Assembly (NCBI GenBank): GCA_033032175.1
Contig: CM065309.1
Span: forward strand, 7,006,001-7,070,000
Length of the DNA stretch: 64,000 nt
Reading direction: 5' to 3'
From: Saturnia japonica
Taxonomy: Eukaryota > Arthropoda > Insecta > Lepidoptera > Saturniidae
Of the stretch, positions 22,619 to 34,425 are shown one piece after another; the stretch's first letter is position 1, and each line of letters begins with the position of its first letter. The position numbers and the translations under genes were made by a program. The notes beneath the pieces are model-generated. The model saw only the letters and a program-made list of their open reading frames with translations, did no database searches and had not been told where the DNA came from.

Positions 22619-23104
22619 CTGTGAAAGAAATAATTATAATGATAACATCCTTATTTTCTTAATTGAATATGATTAATATACAGATAGGTAGGTCTATCTT
22701 AAAGTTTACCTCTATCATATTCGGCTAAGCTTTTCACTTAGATGACTTTACTGATTATGATGTGCTAGAAGCCATCTTTCTACTGGGATTCCAAGTTATT
22801 GTTTTTTTTTTTTTTGATAAACTTTGTTTTTCTGCAAATGTATTTTTAAATACAGCTCTAGACGCTCTCTGTCTATCTCTGCCTCATTCTGGGTAGTATT
22901 TAACAACAGGAATGCTATTCACCATTTTTTTTTTTTATTCAAGTGACTTTGAGAAGTCCGAAATAGAGAGGAAACCGGTCGTAGCATTTCATAAAAATTA
23001 ATAAAATTGACTAGACTTTTTTATATGGTGTAAGTAGTTTTATTTCTATAGTTTCAAATAATTTAAAAAAAACTGAATAGTAACATTTAAATATATTCAC
23101 TTAC

Positions 23105-23229
23105 ATATAATAGTTCACCGGCTAAAGCCAAATTTCCTTTACGGAATGCAGCTAATTCTGTCGTAATGTTACCTTGCGGTACAGAAGTAGTGGGTGTAGG
23201 AGTAGTGCTAGTATTCGTCGAAGGCTGTG
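23105..23229 (-). CDS. Serpin first recognised exon: Ser/Thr/Pro linker and helix A
   Basis: A 125-bp exon (acceptor ATTATGTTACAG, donor GTAAGTGAA) starts in phase 1 and ends in phase 0. It encodes QPSTNTSTTPTPTTSVPQGN followed by ITTELAAFRKGNLALAGELLY. The first half is a mucin-like linker; the second matches serpin helix A (F-x-x-x-L-x-x-x-L). There is no start codon or signal peptide. Because it starts in phase 1, it can accept any upstream TIL exon directly: GCG-type ends give G+CA = Ala. I searched the minus strand from 23230 to 25358 for an ATG plus hydrophobic leader ending in a phase-1 donor and found none. This is the key exon for the proposed TIL-serpin fusion. Confidence 0.8.
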
Positions 23230-23338
23230 CTGTAACATAATATGAGTCGAATTAAATCAAAGGCGACAAATTATGTCTTAATGATAATTCAAATAAACCT
23301 AATAAATTTCAATAGTATATAAAGACACTTATGGGAAA

Positions 23339-23600
23339 CTAGCTGTGCCGGCAGCTCCGCTCGCGTAGACTACAGAATGTCGGTATTAACGGTAACTCCG
23401 CTTCCATCCACAGCAGTTGCCTGCCAGTTATTTTAAGGATAAAAATTCTTATTATTTCTTGTGCGTGGAACCCTAATTATTTTTCTAAGATAAAAATAGC
23501 TTTAGTCCGTCCCTATAAAATCAGCTATGTGCCTGTGAAAGTCCAGCCATAATGGGTCTAACCGTTTCGGATATCATAAAAATGTTTTTTTTTTTTAGTA
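23339..23600 (+). repeat. Lepidopteran interspersed repeat
   Basis: Starts ACTAGCTGTGCCGGCAGCTC and contains the recurrent TTCTGCGTGGAACCCTAATT-like and GAAAGTCC...GTTTCGGATAT blocks also found at 25600-26040, 43050-43510 and 52389-52800. Intron or intergenic. Confidence 0.6.
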
Positions 23601-24580
23601 GCGTATGACACTTTCATTTATATTTAGTAGAAACCTAACATTTTGATATTAGAAATAGAAACTTCAATTTTATTTACTTGGATAGAATATTTGACTATTC
23701 GCTTTGGGTGAAAACCCAACAGTAAAATATATGCCATGGATACGATTGAAATTTAGAGGTTTATTTCAATCACTTACAAAATTATCGGTCAGACCTACTT
23801 GGCCGCGTTTGGTTTTATACGAATCGCATAACTCATGTGAGATGCTAGATTGCAAACACGTAGTACTTAACTAGCGAAAAGCAAATTGTTCACTAGAGCA
23901 GAAAAGTTTTTAACAACCGAGAGTATTTTTTAGGCGGTTACTTTATATTCTAAATCTTTAAAAGTTCCTTTTAGCGATATCAATTTAAAGTAGTTATGTT
24001 TTGTGGGTAACTAAAATACATTTGAAATATTTATTTACACATCAATAAAACGTTACTGAATTGATTATTTAATGTAATAAATGTATGGAACGGTGTACAT
24101 CACACTTTTTTATACGGAAAGCAAAAATTAGAACTGTATGGATAACGATTCATATATAAATCGATACAACTTTTCGCCGTCATAACCTTTATTACTTTCT
24201 TAAACTAGAAGCTTGGAACGCTTTAAATGCATGGGATTTAAAAAAAATGTTTATTGGTTGCAAATAAAATTATATTAATATGACACGTTCAAAACAAAAT
24301 ACATGATAAATAATTATGAAAAAATTACACTAGAAATATCTTCATTTCAAAATATTTTACTTTATAATAATCGTTTATTAGAATTATGAAGTCCAATGTA
24401 AAATTCTCTTGGACAGTCAATATTATTATTATTGTATTAAAGAACTATTAAAATCAAATTCGTGAAAATACTTGGAAGAAGTCAACTAACAAAGATAAAA
24501 AATGGATGGTTAGACCGTGAACTCTAAACCGGAGATGCTCGTTGAGATCAAAGTTATATCAGCCAAAATGACATGACATT
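23601..24580. other. Non-coding stretch between TIL unit 3 and serpin exons
   Basis: AT-rich, with no recognised exon or transposon. If the fusion model is right, this is part of the 2.1-kb intron linking TIL exon 25359-25541 to 23105-23229. No signal-peptide exon was seen. Confidence 0.4.
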
Positions 24581-24589
24581 GACAATTGA

Positions 24590-24765
24590 CAGAAGCGGTT
24601 CAAAAAACCTGATTTGGATGGAATAACAGTAGAACTTCTGAAAGTAGATAGCTCTACATTACAAAAGGAGCTGCAAAAGATCTTTATTCCCTTACTTTTT
24701 TACGGGAGAGTACCAGAGGCGTACAAGCAATCTATCATAGTGCTATTTTAAAAAATGGCAGATCT
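24590..24765 (+). pseudogene. LINE reverse-transcriptase fragment
   Basis: Reads KPDLDGITVELLKVDSSTLQ, then KELQKIFIPLLFYGRVPEAY and KQSIIVLF. This is the early RT block of RTE-like LINEs (D-G-I-x-x-E-L-L-K ... G-x-V-P-E-x-x-K-x-S-x-I). It is truncated on both sides. Confidence 0.7.
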
Positions 24766-24769
24766 AATC

Positions 24770-25358
24770 TCTTCAACGTCGTCTTCTGCAAGCTATTTTA
24801 GTGAGTCATCTCAATTAGTATCATAGACTCGACAAATTACAGTTTCCAGAGGGTTTTGTAACATGGACATATTAACATAGTTCACAAAATTATCAAGAAG
24901 CGATATGTATAGAATCAGCTTCTGTGTCGCTTTTGGAACTAAAAACATTTGGTTCAACTGAAGTTGAGCTGTTTTGAAACACTGCCGTGTATATACATCA
25001 AAGTTATGAACTGTTTGTCGATTAATGCAATAAATTTGTTGCAAATAGCATGTTATTTATTCTGAATTCAATAATGCAATTTAAAAAAATCAAACTACGT
25101 GTTTGTTAACCACCGCCCATATATATATATTATATAGAAGAAGATTACATCTATATTTTGGTTTATTAATATAAAACAGAACTGATGTTATAAGAGTGCG
25201 ATCCTTCATAGTAGGTGAAGGAAAATTATAACAATTGCTTACAAAGTAAGAATTTAGTAAAACATGTATTTTTTTCATCTACAATACATAATTATAAAAG
25301 TTAGATAAAAATATTTTATATAACATAAAATAATAATAAATACTTATAGCTTACATAC
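24770..25358. other. Intron-like stretch, no supported gene
   Basis: The open frames at 24811-25044 and 25090-25278 (minus) have no family features. The latter starts MKKIHVLLNSYF at a GTAAGC donor but in phase 0, so it cannot act as a leader for the phase-1 serpin exon. Confidence 0.35.
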
Positions 25359-25541
25359 CGCAGTCTATAGGCAAAACGCATTTTTTTTTGTTACTATCGT
25401 AGTAAAAGCCGTCTTTGCATGCACATCCATTGGCTGGGCAAGCTATAGGTGGACAAATTCTTTTTACGCCAATACTGGAGCATTGCTTATTACAATTAAA
25501 ACTACAACCTGGTTCTGCATTAGGATCACCACCACATGTAG
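25359..25541 (-). CDS. TIL exon (unit 3, last TIL before the serpin)
   Basis: A 183-bp phase-1/phase-1 exon with acceptor TGTGTCTACAG and donor GTATGTAAGC. It encodes TCGGDPNAEPGCSFNCNKQC, then SSIGVKRICPPIACPANGC and ACKDGFYYDSNKKKC ending VLPIDCG. All ten TIL cysteines are present. The C5-C6 loop is C-P-P-I-A-C. It is the last TIL exon upstream of the serpin exons, and its phase allows direct splicing to 23105-23229. Its close relatives are at 41299-41481, 42814-42996 and 60054-60236, which share the loop C-P-R-I-A-C; here Pro replaces Arg, so its target specificity may differ (inference). Confidence 0.9.
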
Positions 25542-25589
25542 CTGTAGACACATATTATATTTAGCATATAATTTGAAATGTAACTTTAT

Positions 25590-26640
25590 TCTATAACTAG
25601 CTGCATCCGCGGGTTCACTCACGTGGACTACAGAATGTCATCGATTGGGCACACGCGCGAATCATGAAACCCCGCTCCCGGCTATTTTAAAGACAAAAAT
25701 GATGACTTTTTTTGTAGGTATTTTTGATGACTAAACTTGTGTAGTATATTAATTTGATATATCTCTTATGGTTTACTCAGTGCAAGTCATTTAAGCATCC
25801 GAATTGATTAACCATGAATAGTTTTTTTTATTTGCGCAGAAACCCTAATTCTTTTTCTAAAATAAAAGTAGCCTAACAAGTATCTTAGGCTAGTTTAAGA
25901 CTATGTAGTACCTTATAATATCAGCTATCTTCCAGTGAAAGTTTCATCAAAATCGGCCCAATCGTTTCGGAAATACACGGAATAAACATATAGAAAAACA
26001 GGACAGACCAAAATTTTACAAGTTGGTGTTTTGTTACAGGTTCCATACAAGCTTATAGTAAAAAACGTTTATTTTGAGATACAAATACTTTCATTTTATT
26101 AATTGTACCTATTACTATGAATAAACACATTTTGATAGTTTATGATAGAATATATATAATAACTGTTCCACCGGATCAATAATGTTATCATACTTTTTAT
26201 AAATAAACCCAATTATAAATAATGAATGAAATTGTAAATGAATTTTTGAATTACATACATTATTACATATTTTCGTTTTGTAAACTGACGAGTTTAATGT
26301 CAAAAGGCATTTTATTTTAGCTAAGCAATCAAAAATCATAGACGGTAGAGCTATTGGTGGTTTAGAAAAGGGGATATAATAAAGCATATTGGTGGGATAT
26401 TTTCTAATACCAGTCTGGCTAACTACTACCCTCAAATGGAAAATCTGTCGCCAAGCACCTATAAGCGTGTTCCGAAAACTGCACTCGTGAAGAAGTCCCG
26501 CCACTAGTCTTAGCGTGTTACTATCTTGGGTTATATATCGTCGCTTAACATCAAGTGAGATCGTAACCAAACGTTGAATCTATATAGAATTTTACAAAGG
26601 ACTAGATTTATAGTATACATGTTATATTAACACAAATAAT
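25590..26640. repeat. Interspersed repeats in TIL intron (duplicated at 43045-44190)
   Basis: It starts with ACTAGCTGCATCCGCGGGTT at 25598 and runs through the CTAATTCTTTTTCTAAAAT and GTTTCGGAAATACACGGAA blocks to about 26030. A second repeat (AGCTATTGGTGGTTTAG...CTTAGCGTGTTACTATCTTGGG) follows at 26340-26570. The long minus-strand open frame 26115-26570 arises from this repeat and is repeated at 43625-44122. It is not a gene. Confidence 0.65.
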
Positions 26641-26680
26641 GCACTAAATATGATAAGGATTTAGTTATTATAATACTTAC

Positions 26681-26872
26681 AACAATTATTTTTTGGTATA
26701 CACGTCCCATTGTTATCCCTGACATAGTCGTTTTGACAAATACATCCTTTGATGCAAGAATTAGAATCAATAAGTGGGCAAGCCACAGGTTTGCCTAACT
26801 GAGAACAGGTAATGGGACCACATTGTCCTTGTATACAGTCACTATAAATTTCATATTGTCCACAGGTTGGCG
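26681..26872 (-). CDS. TIL exon (unit 3, IQGQCG type)
   Basis: A 192-bp phase-1/phase-1 exon, acceptor CTCATTTATAG, donor GTAAGTATT. It encodes PTCGQYEIYSDCIQGQCGPI, then TCSQLGKPVACPLIDSNSC and IKGCICQNDYVRDNNGTC ending IPKNNC. It has ten cysteines and the loop C-P-L-I-D-S-N-S-C between C5 and C6, longer than in the 183-bp class. The sequence is the same as at 44233-44424, reflecting recent duplication. Confidence 0.9.
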
Positions 26873-26973
26873 CTATAAATGAGAATAATTTACAAGTAGT
26901 CTTTAAAAAATATCAATAAATTAATTATTTTCAAATTTCAAACAGCGATATTATAAATTTCGTATTCACTTAC

Positions 26974-27156
26974 TGCAGTCTTTAGGTGGAACACATTTTT
27001 TTGTATTATCATCATAATAGTACCCGTCTTTACAGTCGCATCTATTTTCGTAACAAACGTCAATACACAATTGTTCCTCTTTTCCTATATTCGAGCATTT
27101 CTTATTACAGTATACGCCACAGCCAGATACAGCGTTGGGATCACCTCCACAAGAAG
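26974..27156 (-). CDS. TIL exon (unit 3, GGDPNAVSG type)
   Basis: A 183-bp phase-1/phase-1 exon, acceptor AATTCCTAATAG, donor GTAAGTGAA. It encodes SCGGDPNAVSGCGVYCNKKC, then SNIGKEEQLCIDVCYENRC and DCKDGYYYDDNTKKCVPPKD plus C. It has ten cysteines; the C5-C6 loop is C-I-D-V-C. Its paralogue at 44526-44708 appears identical. Confidence 0.9.
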
Positions 27157-27454
27157 CTATTAGGAATTGATAAAATATGCTTTAGTAGCTCATTAACACA
27201 AAAATAATGTTGTCATGTTGCTTATTATAAAATCAAACTTTAAATATTAGGGATATGGTAAAAATTGAACAATTTGCTTTGTTATAAAATCCAATATAAT
27301 TTTAAGTAGTACACATATACAACAATTCAAATAAAGGTAAAGTTTAGAAATGTATTTTTTTTGCTAAATTATGAATTACATGTTGTGTTTGAGTACATAA
27401 GAATTTCAAATTTTCTGATAATAGCATCCTCTCTATGTGTATAAGTAGACTTAC

Positions 27455-27509
27455 GACAAGATTGTTTCGGTATGCACGTGCCGTTCCCTGCTCTAACATA
27501 GTCGTCTTT
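27455..27509 (-). pseudogene. Truncated TIL exon cut by a deletion
   Basis: The donor side (GTAAGTCTAC) and the last ~18 codons, including the end PKQSC and the N-G-T-C region, match the exon at 45014-45205. The match stops at about 27509 and continues as sequence homologous to 47270 onward (CAACTGACGCATCCTACACA). Seven upstream cysteines and the acceptor are lost. Compared with the gene B unit, about 2.2 kb (45.07-47.27 kb) is missing, including a whole further TIL exon (45763-45945). Without an acceptor this remnant should be skipped in splicing. Confidence 0.85.
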
Positions 27510-27841
27510 CAACTGACGCATCCTACACATAGCGACATCTCCGCCACAACTGACATCCTTCGCGATATAGAAATTATCCTAACAATTAAGTATATATACA
27601 AGAACCCGACAACAACCGTTGGGTAGCTGCCCGCCAGACATAACACCCGTCTGGTCGGAGGATCCTCTCTTTTCTATGGCGGATGAGGAAATTTACACTC
27701 TGTTCCTCACTTCCGCTAAAATCCTATTTATAAATATTTGTTATTTTAAATGAAGCCTTATATTTAAACATAAGTAATTTCGCAATAAATTATTCAAATA
27801 CATAAAAGTATATTTTATTTTTGTAACTAAAACAAACTCAC

Positions 27842-28042
27842 GGCATTCATTTTGAGGTATGCATACGCCTTTATTGTTTCTTACATAGCCATCAATACAC
27901 ACACATCCCGGTTTTTCTGGACAGTTAGTATCGGCAGTCAAAACTGTGCAATTTAGTGGAAAACCTAACTGAGAACACGTTTGTGGTCTACATAAATTTG
28001 ATGTACTCTGCAAATATTTTTCGTTTACAGGGCACTGTGGTT
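27842..28042 (-). CDS. TIL exon (unit 3, EPQCPVNEKY type)
   Basis: A 201-bp phase-1/phase-1 exon, acceptor TTAATTTCAG, donor GTGAGTTTG. It encodes PQCPVNEKYLQSTSNLCRPQ, then TCSQLGFPLNCTVLTADTNC and PEKPGCVCIDGYVRNNKGVC ending IPQNEC. Nine cysteines are visible, so one of the usual ten (the second) is missing, as in the paralogues at 47601-47801 and 62996-63196. It is the highest-coordinate exon of unit 3; the next upstream exon expected from gene B (the type at 49000-49169) would fall where the AT-rich block begins. Confidence 0.88.
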
Positions 28043-28461
28043 CTGAAATTAATAAATATCAGTTATTTAACTTCTTCTTATTATAAAACTATCCAGTACG
28101 AGTGGCGTAGCCAGCATGAACCTGTTAATATTATCCATTGATATATCATCCCATTTATGTACTTCATCGAAGGTTAATTTTTTTTAACTATAAAATACGT
28201 TTGTTCGATGTTTACAATAAAAAATATTAAGTGATCCTAATATCAATACTGATGACATTTTTACAGACTTTCATCTTCTTAGAAGGTTATTTTCGAGAAA
28301 TGCTTTCTTGGAATTCAGTGCTTTGGACGCTTAATTACAGTTTACAATAAGTCAAACAATTTAAAAGCAAATAGGATAGAAAGCTAGAGTCAAAACAGTG
28401 ACTATGGTATCATTTACACTATATACTGTAATATCGTTTGAGAGATATTATAATTATATGA

Positions 28462-31400
28462 TGACACAATTAATTTAATGATATCTTTGTTAATGGACAT
28501 ATTAATAATTACTGATTTTTAATATGAATATCTATTCATCTTATTTTAACATAATTTAATATTACATATTAGTATTTAAAATAGTTAGTACTATTAATAT
28601 TACTATACCCATAACATTTTAAATGTGAAATCGATATTGAAATCAACGTTAAATATATGTGAAAAGAAGAATAATATGTAACAATTGTGCTATTTTACAG
28701 GTTATAGCAACCTAATAAAAAACATGTATTGGATCAATAATCCATTATTAATTTCTATTATTATGCATAGTTGATAAAATTTGATATTATTATCAATATC
28801 TGTATAGAATCTAAAGATATAGATATTGTCAAAATTTATGACATGACTTAATTAACGTTTATATATTCTTTATAATCTAGAAATTTTATTAATAGTAAAT
28901 ATAATAAGTACTACTGAATCTACATAATTTTAAATGCGTAAATGTCAAAAATTTAGTAATTTATTAGTATCAGCATTCATTAAATATACATAGATAGGAC
29001 TAGTTTAGATAGTTGTATAAACGCATATTTAGTGTATTAAGAATTGACAATATTTCTAGAATTGTCTATACCATAAAGGTATCTAAAACTTAATGAATTA
29101 AAATGCACAAATCTGAATGCTATGTTAGTAATGTAAAGATACATAGTACCAAATAGTAAACTATATTAAAAGTATTAGAAATTAAATTTATGTAATTTTA
29201 CTATAAGATAAGTAATTACAATTTAGATTTATATCATAATATTTAATATTCATATTGTATTTAATCGTCCTTAGAAAATTATGCACATGTGTTTGATTTA
29301 TGCAATCTCATTACGTCTTAGCTCTAACAAATAATCATGTTCCTTTCAGTTAATTCTAAATTTTATTCCAGTTGGTTAATAGCATCAGTTTAATATACAT
29401 AGATTTCTAAAGTATAGATACATTAAAATTATCATTTCACTCGATCTTATCAAAAATTATTTTACATAATCTTTAAATCATTTATTGACAGATATGAAAT
29501 CTTTAATCAGATTTGCATTAATTGTACAAAGCATATAATTCACTCAGGTCGTGGATATAAACATTAACTAGAAACAAAATAATGTAATCATATTGCAAAT
29601 AGAATTGAATTTAGACATATTATACAAAATTACAATTTTATATTATAATATACACATAACTATTTAATTTATATAATTGAGAAATATTGTAGTCATTCAA
29701 ACTACAGTATCAATGCTAAATAACTTTTACATAAATTAGTAAATAAATCAATTTTTGAAACTAGAATTAATTGTACTGATAGATAGTATCTGTCAATATC
29801 CTGTATACATAACTTGTACATTATAGTGAATAATAACATGTAGAAATCTTCATGTTATACATCTTACTAACACTTTATAATTATGTACTGATCTATTCTT
29901 GACACTTCTGTTTTAAGTGCAGACATTTTATAAATGCTTAACATTCTTTAACGATTTATTTTCAATATTATACTATGAATAGGAAATTATTAACATTAAC
30001 CAATTTCACTGAAATATGCCTGTAATTATCAATTTCATGGTAACTATGGTATAATCATAAAAATTATGTTACAAAATACTTATGAATATGTAAAATAACA
30101 ATTAGACTGAAATCTAAGAGCATACTACTAACCTGAAGTTGAAAAACGTTTTGTCAATTTAAAAACATATATTATAAGATTCATTTAGAACTTTAAGTAT
30201 AAAGATTAACATTCATACGTAATGATGAGATTTATAACTGAAATTATACAGACATAATTTTGTAAATAGTCTTAATCGAATTCTAAATATCCAAAATTAC
30301 TTTAGAATTCTTCCAAAATTACCTTATATAGTTAGTTATCATAAGCATTCAAATTTCATCTGCAAGTTAATATTTTAAATCGTATTTTTTAATTTGTTGG
30401 AAATTAAACTAAGACTATATCACATCAACTGATTAGCATTAATAAGTACATACCCAACTGTAAGAATTCGTTTTAAATTACAACGTTATTTCATTATTAT
30501 ATTAAATTAGTATCAATCTGCCATACTGATCATGTACATTAAGTATACAACATGATCGGTACAACATTCATCAATCACATATTGAAATACATAAGCTTAA
30601 ACTATTTATATAAATTAGTATATTGACTACGATGACATGTTAGAAACTTCGCAGTATTAATGTTAAAGACGTCTAACTAATCTATTAAAATCTTAAAAGA
30701 GTTTACTATTAGTCTACTAACTTCTAGATTAAATACGGTATTCAGCAATTTCTACATCGCAATAGATTAGAAATTTATCAAGTCGAACTTTTATAGATGT
30801 AATAATTAGGAAATATAAATCAATTCGTATTCTATAATTCAGTTCGAATAATATATTAAAAATTAAGCTCAATGTATGAACTTAACTGAACGTATATAAC
30901 TAGGACTGAACAATCATAGTATGTTGTTAGGTCAGATAACTGATCGCTAACTTATTCCATGATACAATTCAATTATCTTCGTAAGTAATCTGCAGAAACC
31001 CTTTTTAATTAGTATATACCAAATTGTAACTAATACAATAATAACTGTTGACATATTTTACTATTATAACAATACGATTGCAAATTAATAGTTTACTAAG
31101 TTATATAACTATAATTTAGTTCTAAACTAATTTATATGTAAACAATTTTTTTTTCATACAATACTATAGACGTAATCATTGCGAATTGCAAATATTTGAT
31201 TAATATACAATCGTATATTTTATACGATTGCGGCATATTTAAATGGATTAACACTAGCTAACTGTCGAACTGATCATACAATCCGACAATACTATAACTA
31301 CTGGATTAAATTATATAACAAGTAGATAACACACTGTAGCGATCATGTTTAAAGATGATTGCAGAAATATCATAAACTTCTATGGATATCGTCAATTAAT

Positions 31401-33990
31401 CTTTGCAGTTGATTAATTTTTACCACTTGAAATTTAATGCAAATTAAATATAATTGTTAGCAAAAGTTAATCAATCCTATAGTGACGACTCAATTGCATT
31501 GTACAGCAAAATTCATCAATTGATCAAGTATGACTTAGATTAATTTTAATAATATAAAACTCAGCAAATTTCTCGAGTATCCCAATTCAAACTGCATCAG
31601 TGAAACCTTATATCATGACGTTAGGATTCTACACATTTCCTCTACATCGAATACACAATTCTTCGTAATCGACTGTATTACTTTAGTAAACTAAGGTATA
31701 ACTTGTAACTTCCAACAATCCGTAATAGAGATTGCTTAATTAAATAATTTTATCTTTACTAAAATAATCATCGCTTATAAATCTAATTAATTTTATCTAT
31801 TAAAATAACATGTTATTTTACAATAATTATAATTATTAATTACACTATTATTATTACAAGTATACATAATAATTATCTAATTTTATCTGCTTTAAGTATT
31901 GTTCTAGAATTAATATTCGGAATATCTCTAATTTGGCATTAATGCTAGCTACTGAAATTTCATATCACATTTAAGGCATAGATAAGTCTGATAACTATCT
32001 ATTAATTTTTCATTTACAGCATATACTAGTGAGCAGTAATTAATATGATACATTATTTAATCTTTCACATTATTAATAACGAATATTTATATATGATTAA
32101 CGTTAATTTTCATGTTATAATCATGTATAATGCTAAAAATTAACTAATGGAATAAACAGATTCATGTTACGTATTATTTTACACGTATACTTACATTAAC
32201 TTGATTTAGAGTTTTGAGTATACATTTTGTTTATAACAGTCGACATATTATTAATAATAATCATAGAAATATTCCCTAAACTTATGTTCAATTCAATAGT
32301 CTGAAACTAGTATATTAACTGTTGATTCAAAATTACTGATACATTATAAGCTACTATTAGTAAGCTAAAGTATTATTCGTATATCTAGTCCTGTCTATTA
32401 CAAGATAATCGTACATTTAACATCATTTATTTAACTATGAATGAATAAACTTATTATGGAAATGTGTAACCTTGCATACAGCGTTACTATTAGTATACTG
32501 TATGTACATTACCATCTATAGCATAAATTCGTTAAAATCATTTATTTTTAATTTATATAATGATGCCTACTTTTCAGTTATATTAACGCTTCTAGAACTA
32601 GTAACTAAATCGTGAGTTATATCAATGTAGTATTTAATACAAGTCATCGTTACTAATTAAATAAACAACGTTTAATTAATTCTAATACATAATAATATTT
32701 ATTAGGTCAAACTCATTATTAATTATTATTAATTAAATAATATCAAAATCCTATTTATAAAACTAATCAAGCATATCATTTTACTGTTAACATAAGTATT
32801 AGCCGTATAAATCATTCATCATAGTTATTAAATATACGTTCAAAGCTATGTCAATGAATGATCACTAATACATTTTGATGACAAATTTCAAATCAAATAT
32901 TTACATATCTCGTAAAGTATTCATTGATAATTCATTATATTTTAGAATCATATATCACTTGATTGTTACACATATACTAACACTATATCTATTACTGTAA
33001 TTTAATTTCGTCACGTACATCTGACAACTTATCACAAACACGCAATTTCGACATAGTTTTACGAATAGATACATCGATATACTTATACTAAATTTCCATG
33101 TCAGTTTCATTAACATATCGATCGAAATCCTTTACAGTCTATAGTCAACATACTAGACCAGGACTAGCTCTCATATCTGACTAATCGTACAATCGCTCAG
33201 CTATTCACGTAAGATGTTACCTTCAATGAGTTGACTGCTTCACAGTGTTACCATCCGAATACACTCATGTATTCTATTAACACTCAGCCGGTAACTCTCA
33301 AATTGACAATGAGCTTTAACTCGTCAAGAATTACCATAAATAACTTTCACAATATACGTACGTTATTAATCACTAGCATTGTATAACTTGTAAGAGGATA
33401 GCTTATTCGAGATACTTTATATAGATACTCGATTCAATTCTCTATGACATATATACACTTATATATTTTAAGTAACAAGCTGTATCACATTATCATATGT
33501 TAGGTTACTATATGTATTAGTATTTGCCACTAATCATATTGTACCTATTTCGATTATGTCTAGTTTTAATATTCGCTTTATAATTATTAGTTTGAATAAT
33601 ATTATTAATATCTTTAATAACATCTTTATATATTGTTTTAATACTTCAAATATCCGTAATTTCACGTACAAGTTTGCGTAATTAATTATAGTCTTAGACA
33701 TGTTTAGACTTTCATAATTTGATTTTATCCAACTATCGTTCACTTGTGAATTGTAAATGTTTGTGGAATTTATTATATCAGATTTGTAGATTGAACTTAC
33801 TGAATTATTGCATATTACTTAACTGTAACGAAAATTAACTAAATTAATATGTATCAATTTATTGATATTAAATATTTAGTGACAATAATTAATAACTAAA
33901 GACTTATTAAGATAATAAAAAAGCTTTAGATCACTGTACACTTAAGAATAATAATTCGAAAATCTAACAATTAGAAGTAATTAAACATAA
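28462..33990. other. AT-rich, ORF-poor block of unknown nature
   Basis: About 5.5 kb with no open frame of 60 codons until a single weak one at 33534-33743. It has no transposon protein, none of the CTAG-type lepidopteran repeats that otherwise occur every few kilobases, and only one homopolymer run longer than six (T at about 31147). The texture is rich in short self-complementary AT words and near-repeats (AGCAT-CATTAAATATACATAGA at 28970 and AGCATCAGTTTAATATACATAGA at 29383). The left edge is exactly where homology to 48216 stops; the right edge, near 34000, is gradual. It may be an old satellite-like array, an insertion or an assembly artefact. No function can be assigned. Confidence 0.55.
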
Positions 33991-34079
33991 GTCTTAATTA
34001 AATGATAATAAAATGTAGGAATTCTGACTCGAATTTTCATTTTTTATGAAAAGTGGATCCTGTATGATCATTTAAAACG

Positions 34080-34425
34080 TCCATCACACTAGCCACAGAG
34101 AAGGCAGTCAATCCATTTCCTAAACACAAATTGAGTCAAAAAATTGCTTGTAAGTATATGGAGGACCTGTGCCGGCATTATTCATTAGAACATCTTGAGC
34201 CCTGGGATAACAAGTACTGAAAAGGTGTACAGTAAAATATTCCATATGATAATGAAGAGGCTCGCTGTCAAACAACTAAGACTTGTCAATTGCTCTAGTC
34301 CACTTCTTCTTCACAACAACGCTCGCACAACGGACTGTCTCATAGCTACAGGAGCTACGACTGGAAGCTCCCCATCACCCATCATACTCTCGAGTCTTTG
34401 CTCCAACTAATTTTCATTTTATCAG
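34080..34425 (+). pseudogene. Mariner-type transposase fragment
   Basis: Contains LVNCSSPLLLHNNARTTDCL, matching the mariner block LVNRSSPLLLHDNARPHT with the second catalytic Asp changed to Asn. The upstream GTGYSKIFHMIMKR-like text is scrambled. A short decayed copy without visible ends. Confidence 0.7.

Larger units (their letters stand above)
25359..28461. repeat. Segmental duplication: unit 3 copy of gene B TIL block
   Basis: Nearly base-for-base copy of 42916-45068 (for 25450-27509) and of 47270-48216 (for 27515-28461), introns included. Copy differences are few single-base changes, a ~100-bp expansion at 43590-43700 and the 2.2-kb deletion in this copy. The similarity ends abruptly at about 28461 (TTATAATTATATGAT). 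Confidence 0.9.

Noticed and set aside
25090..25278. MKKIHVLLNSYF as a leader exon for the serpin
   Set aside because: Its donor is in phase 0 while the serpin exon needs phase 1, and the peptide is a poor signal sequence.
26115..26570. 151-codon minus-strand open frame, repeated at 43625-44122 (165 codons)
   Set aside because: It lies in an intronic dispersed repeat also found at 13.2, 40.4, 52.1 and 59.2 kb in broken form; its duplication follows the segmental duplication and it has no domain.
26986..27207. Plus-strand open frames opposite TIL exons (also 44538-44759, 27956-28141, 47715-47900, 49073-49348, 49884-50192, 50958-51215)
   Set aside because: Shadows of the cysteine-rich minus-strand exons; the minus reading has conserved cysteines and splice sites.
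28462..33990. Mitochondrial insert or rRNA/satellite of known type as explanation for the AT-rich block
   Set aside because: No mitochondrial protein, tRNA or rRNA sequence is recognisable, and no clear repeat period was found by eye.
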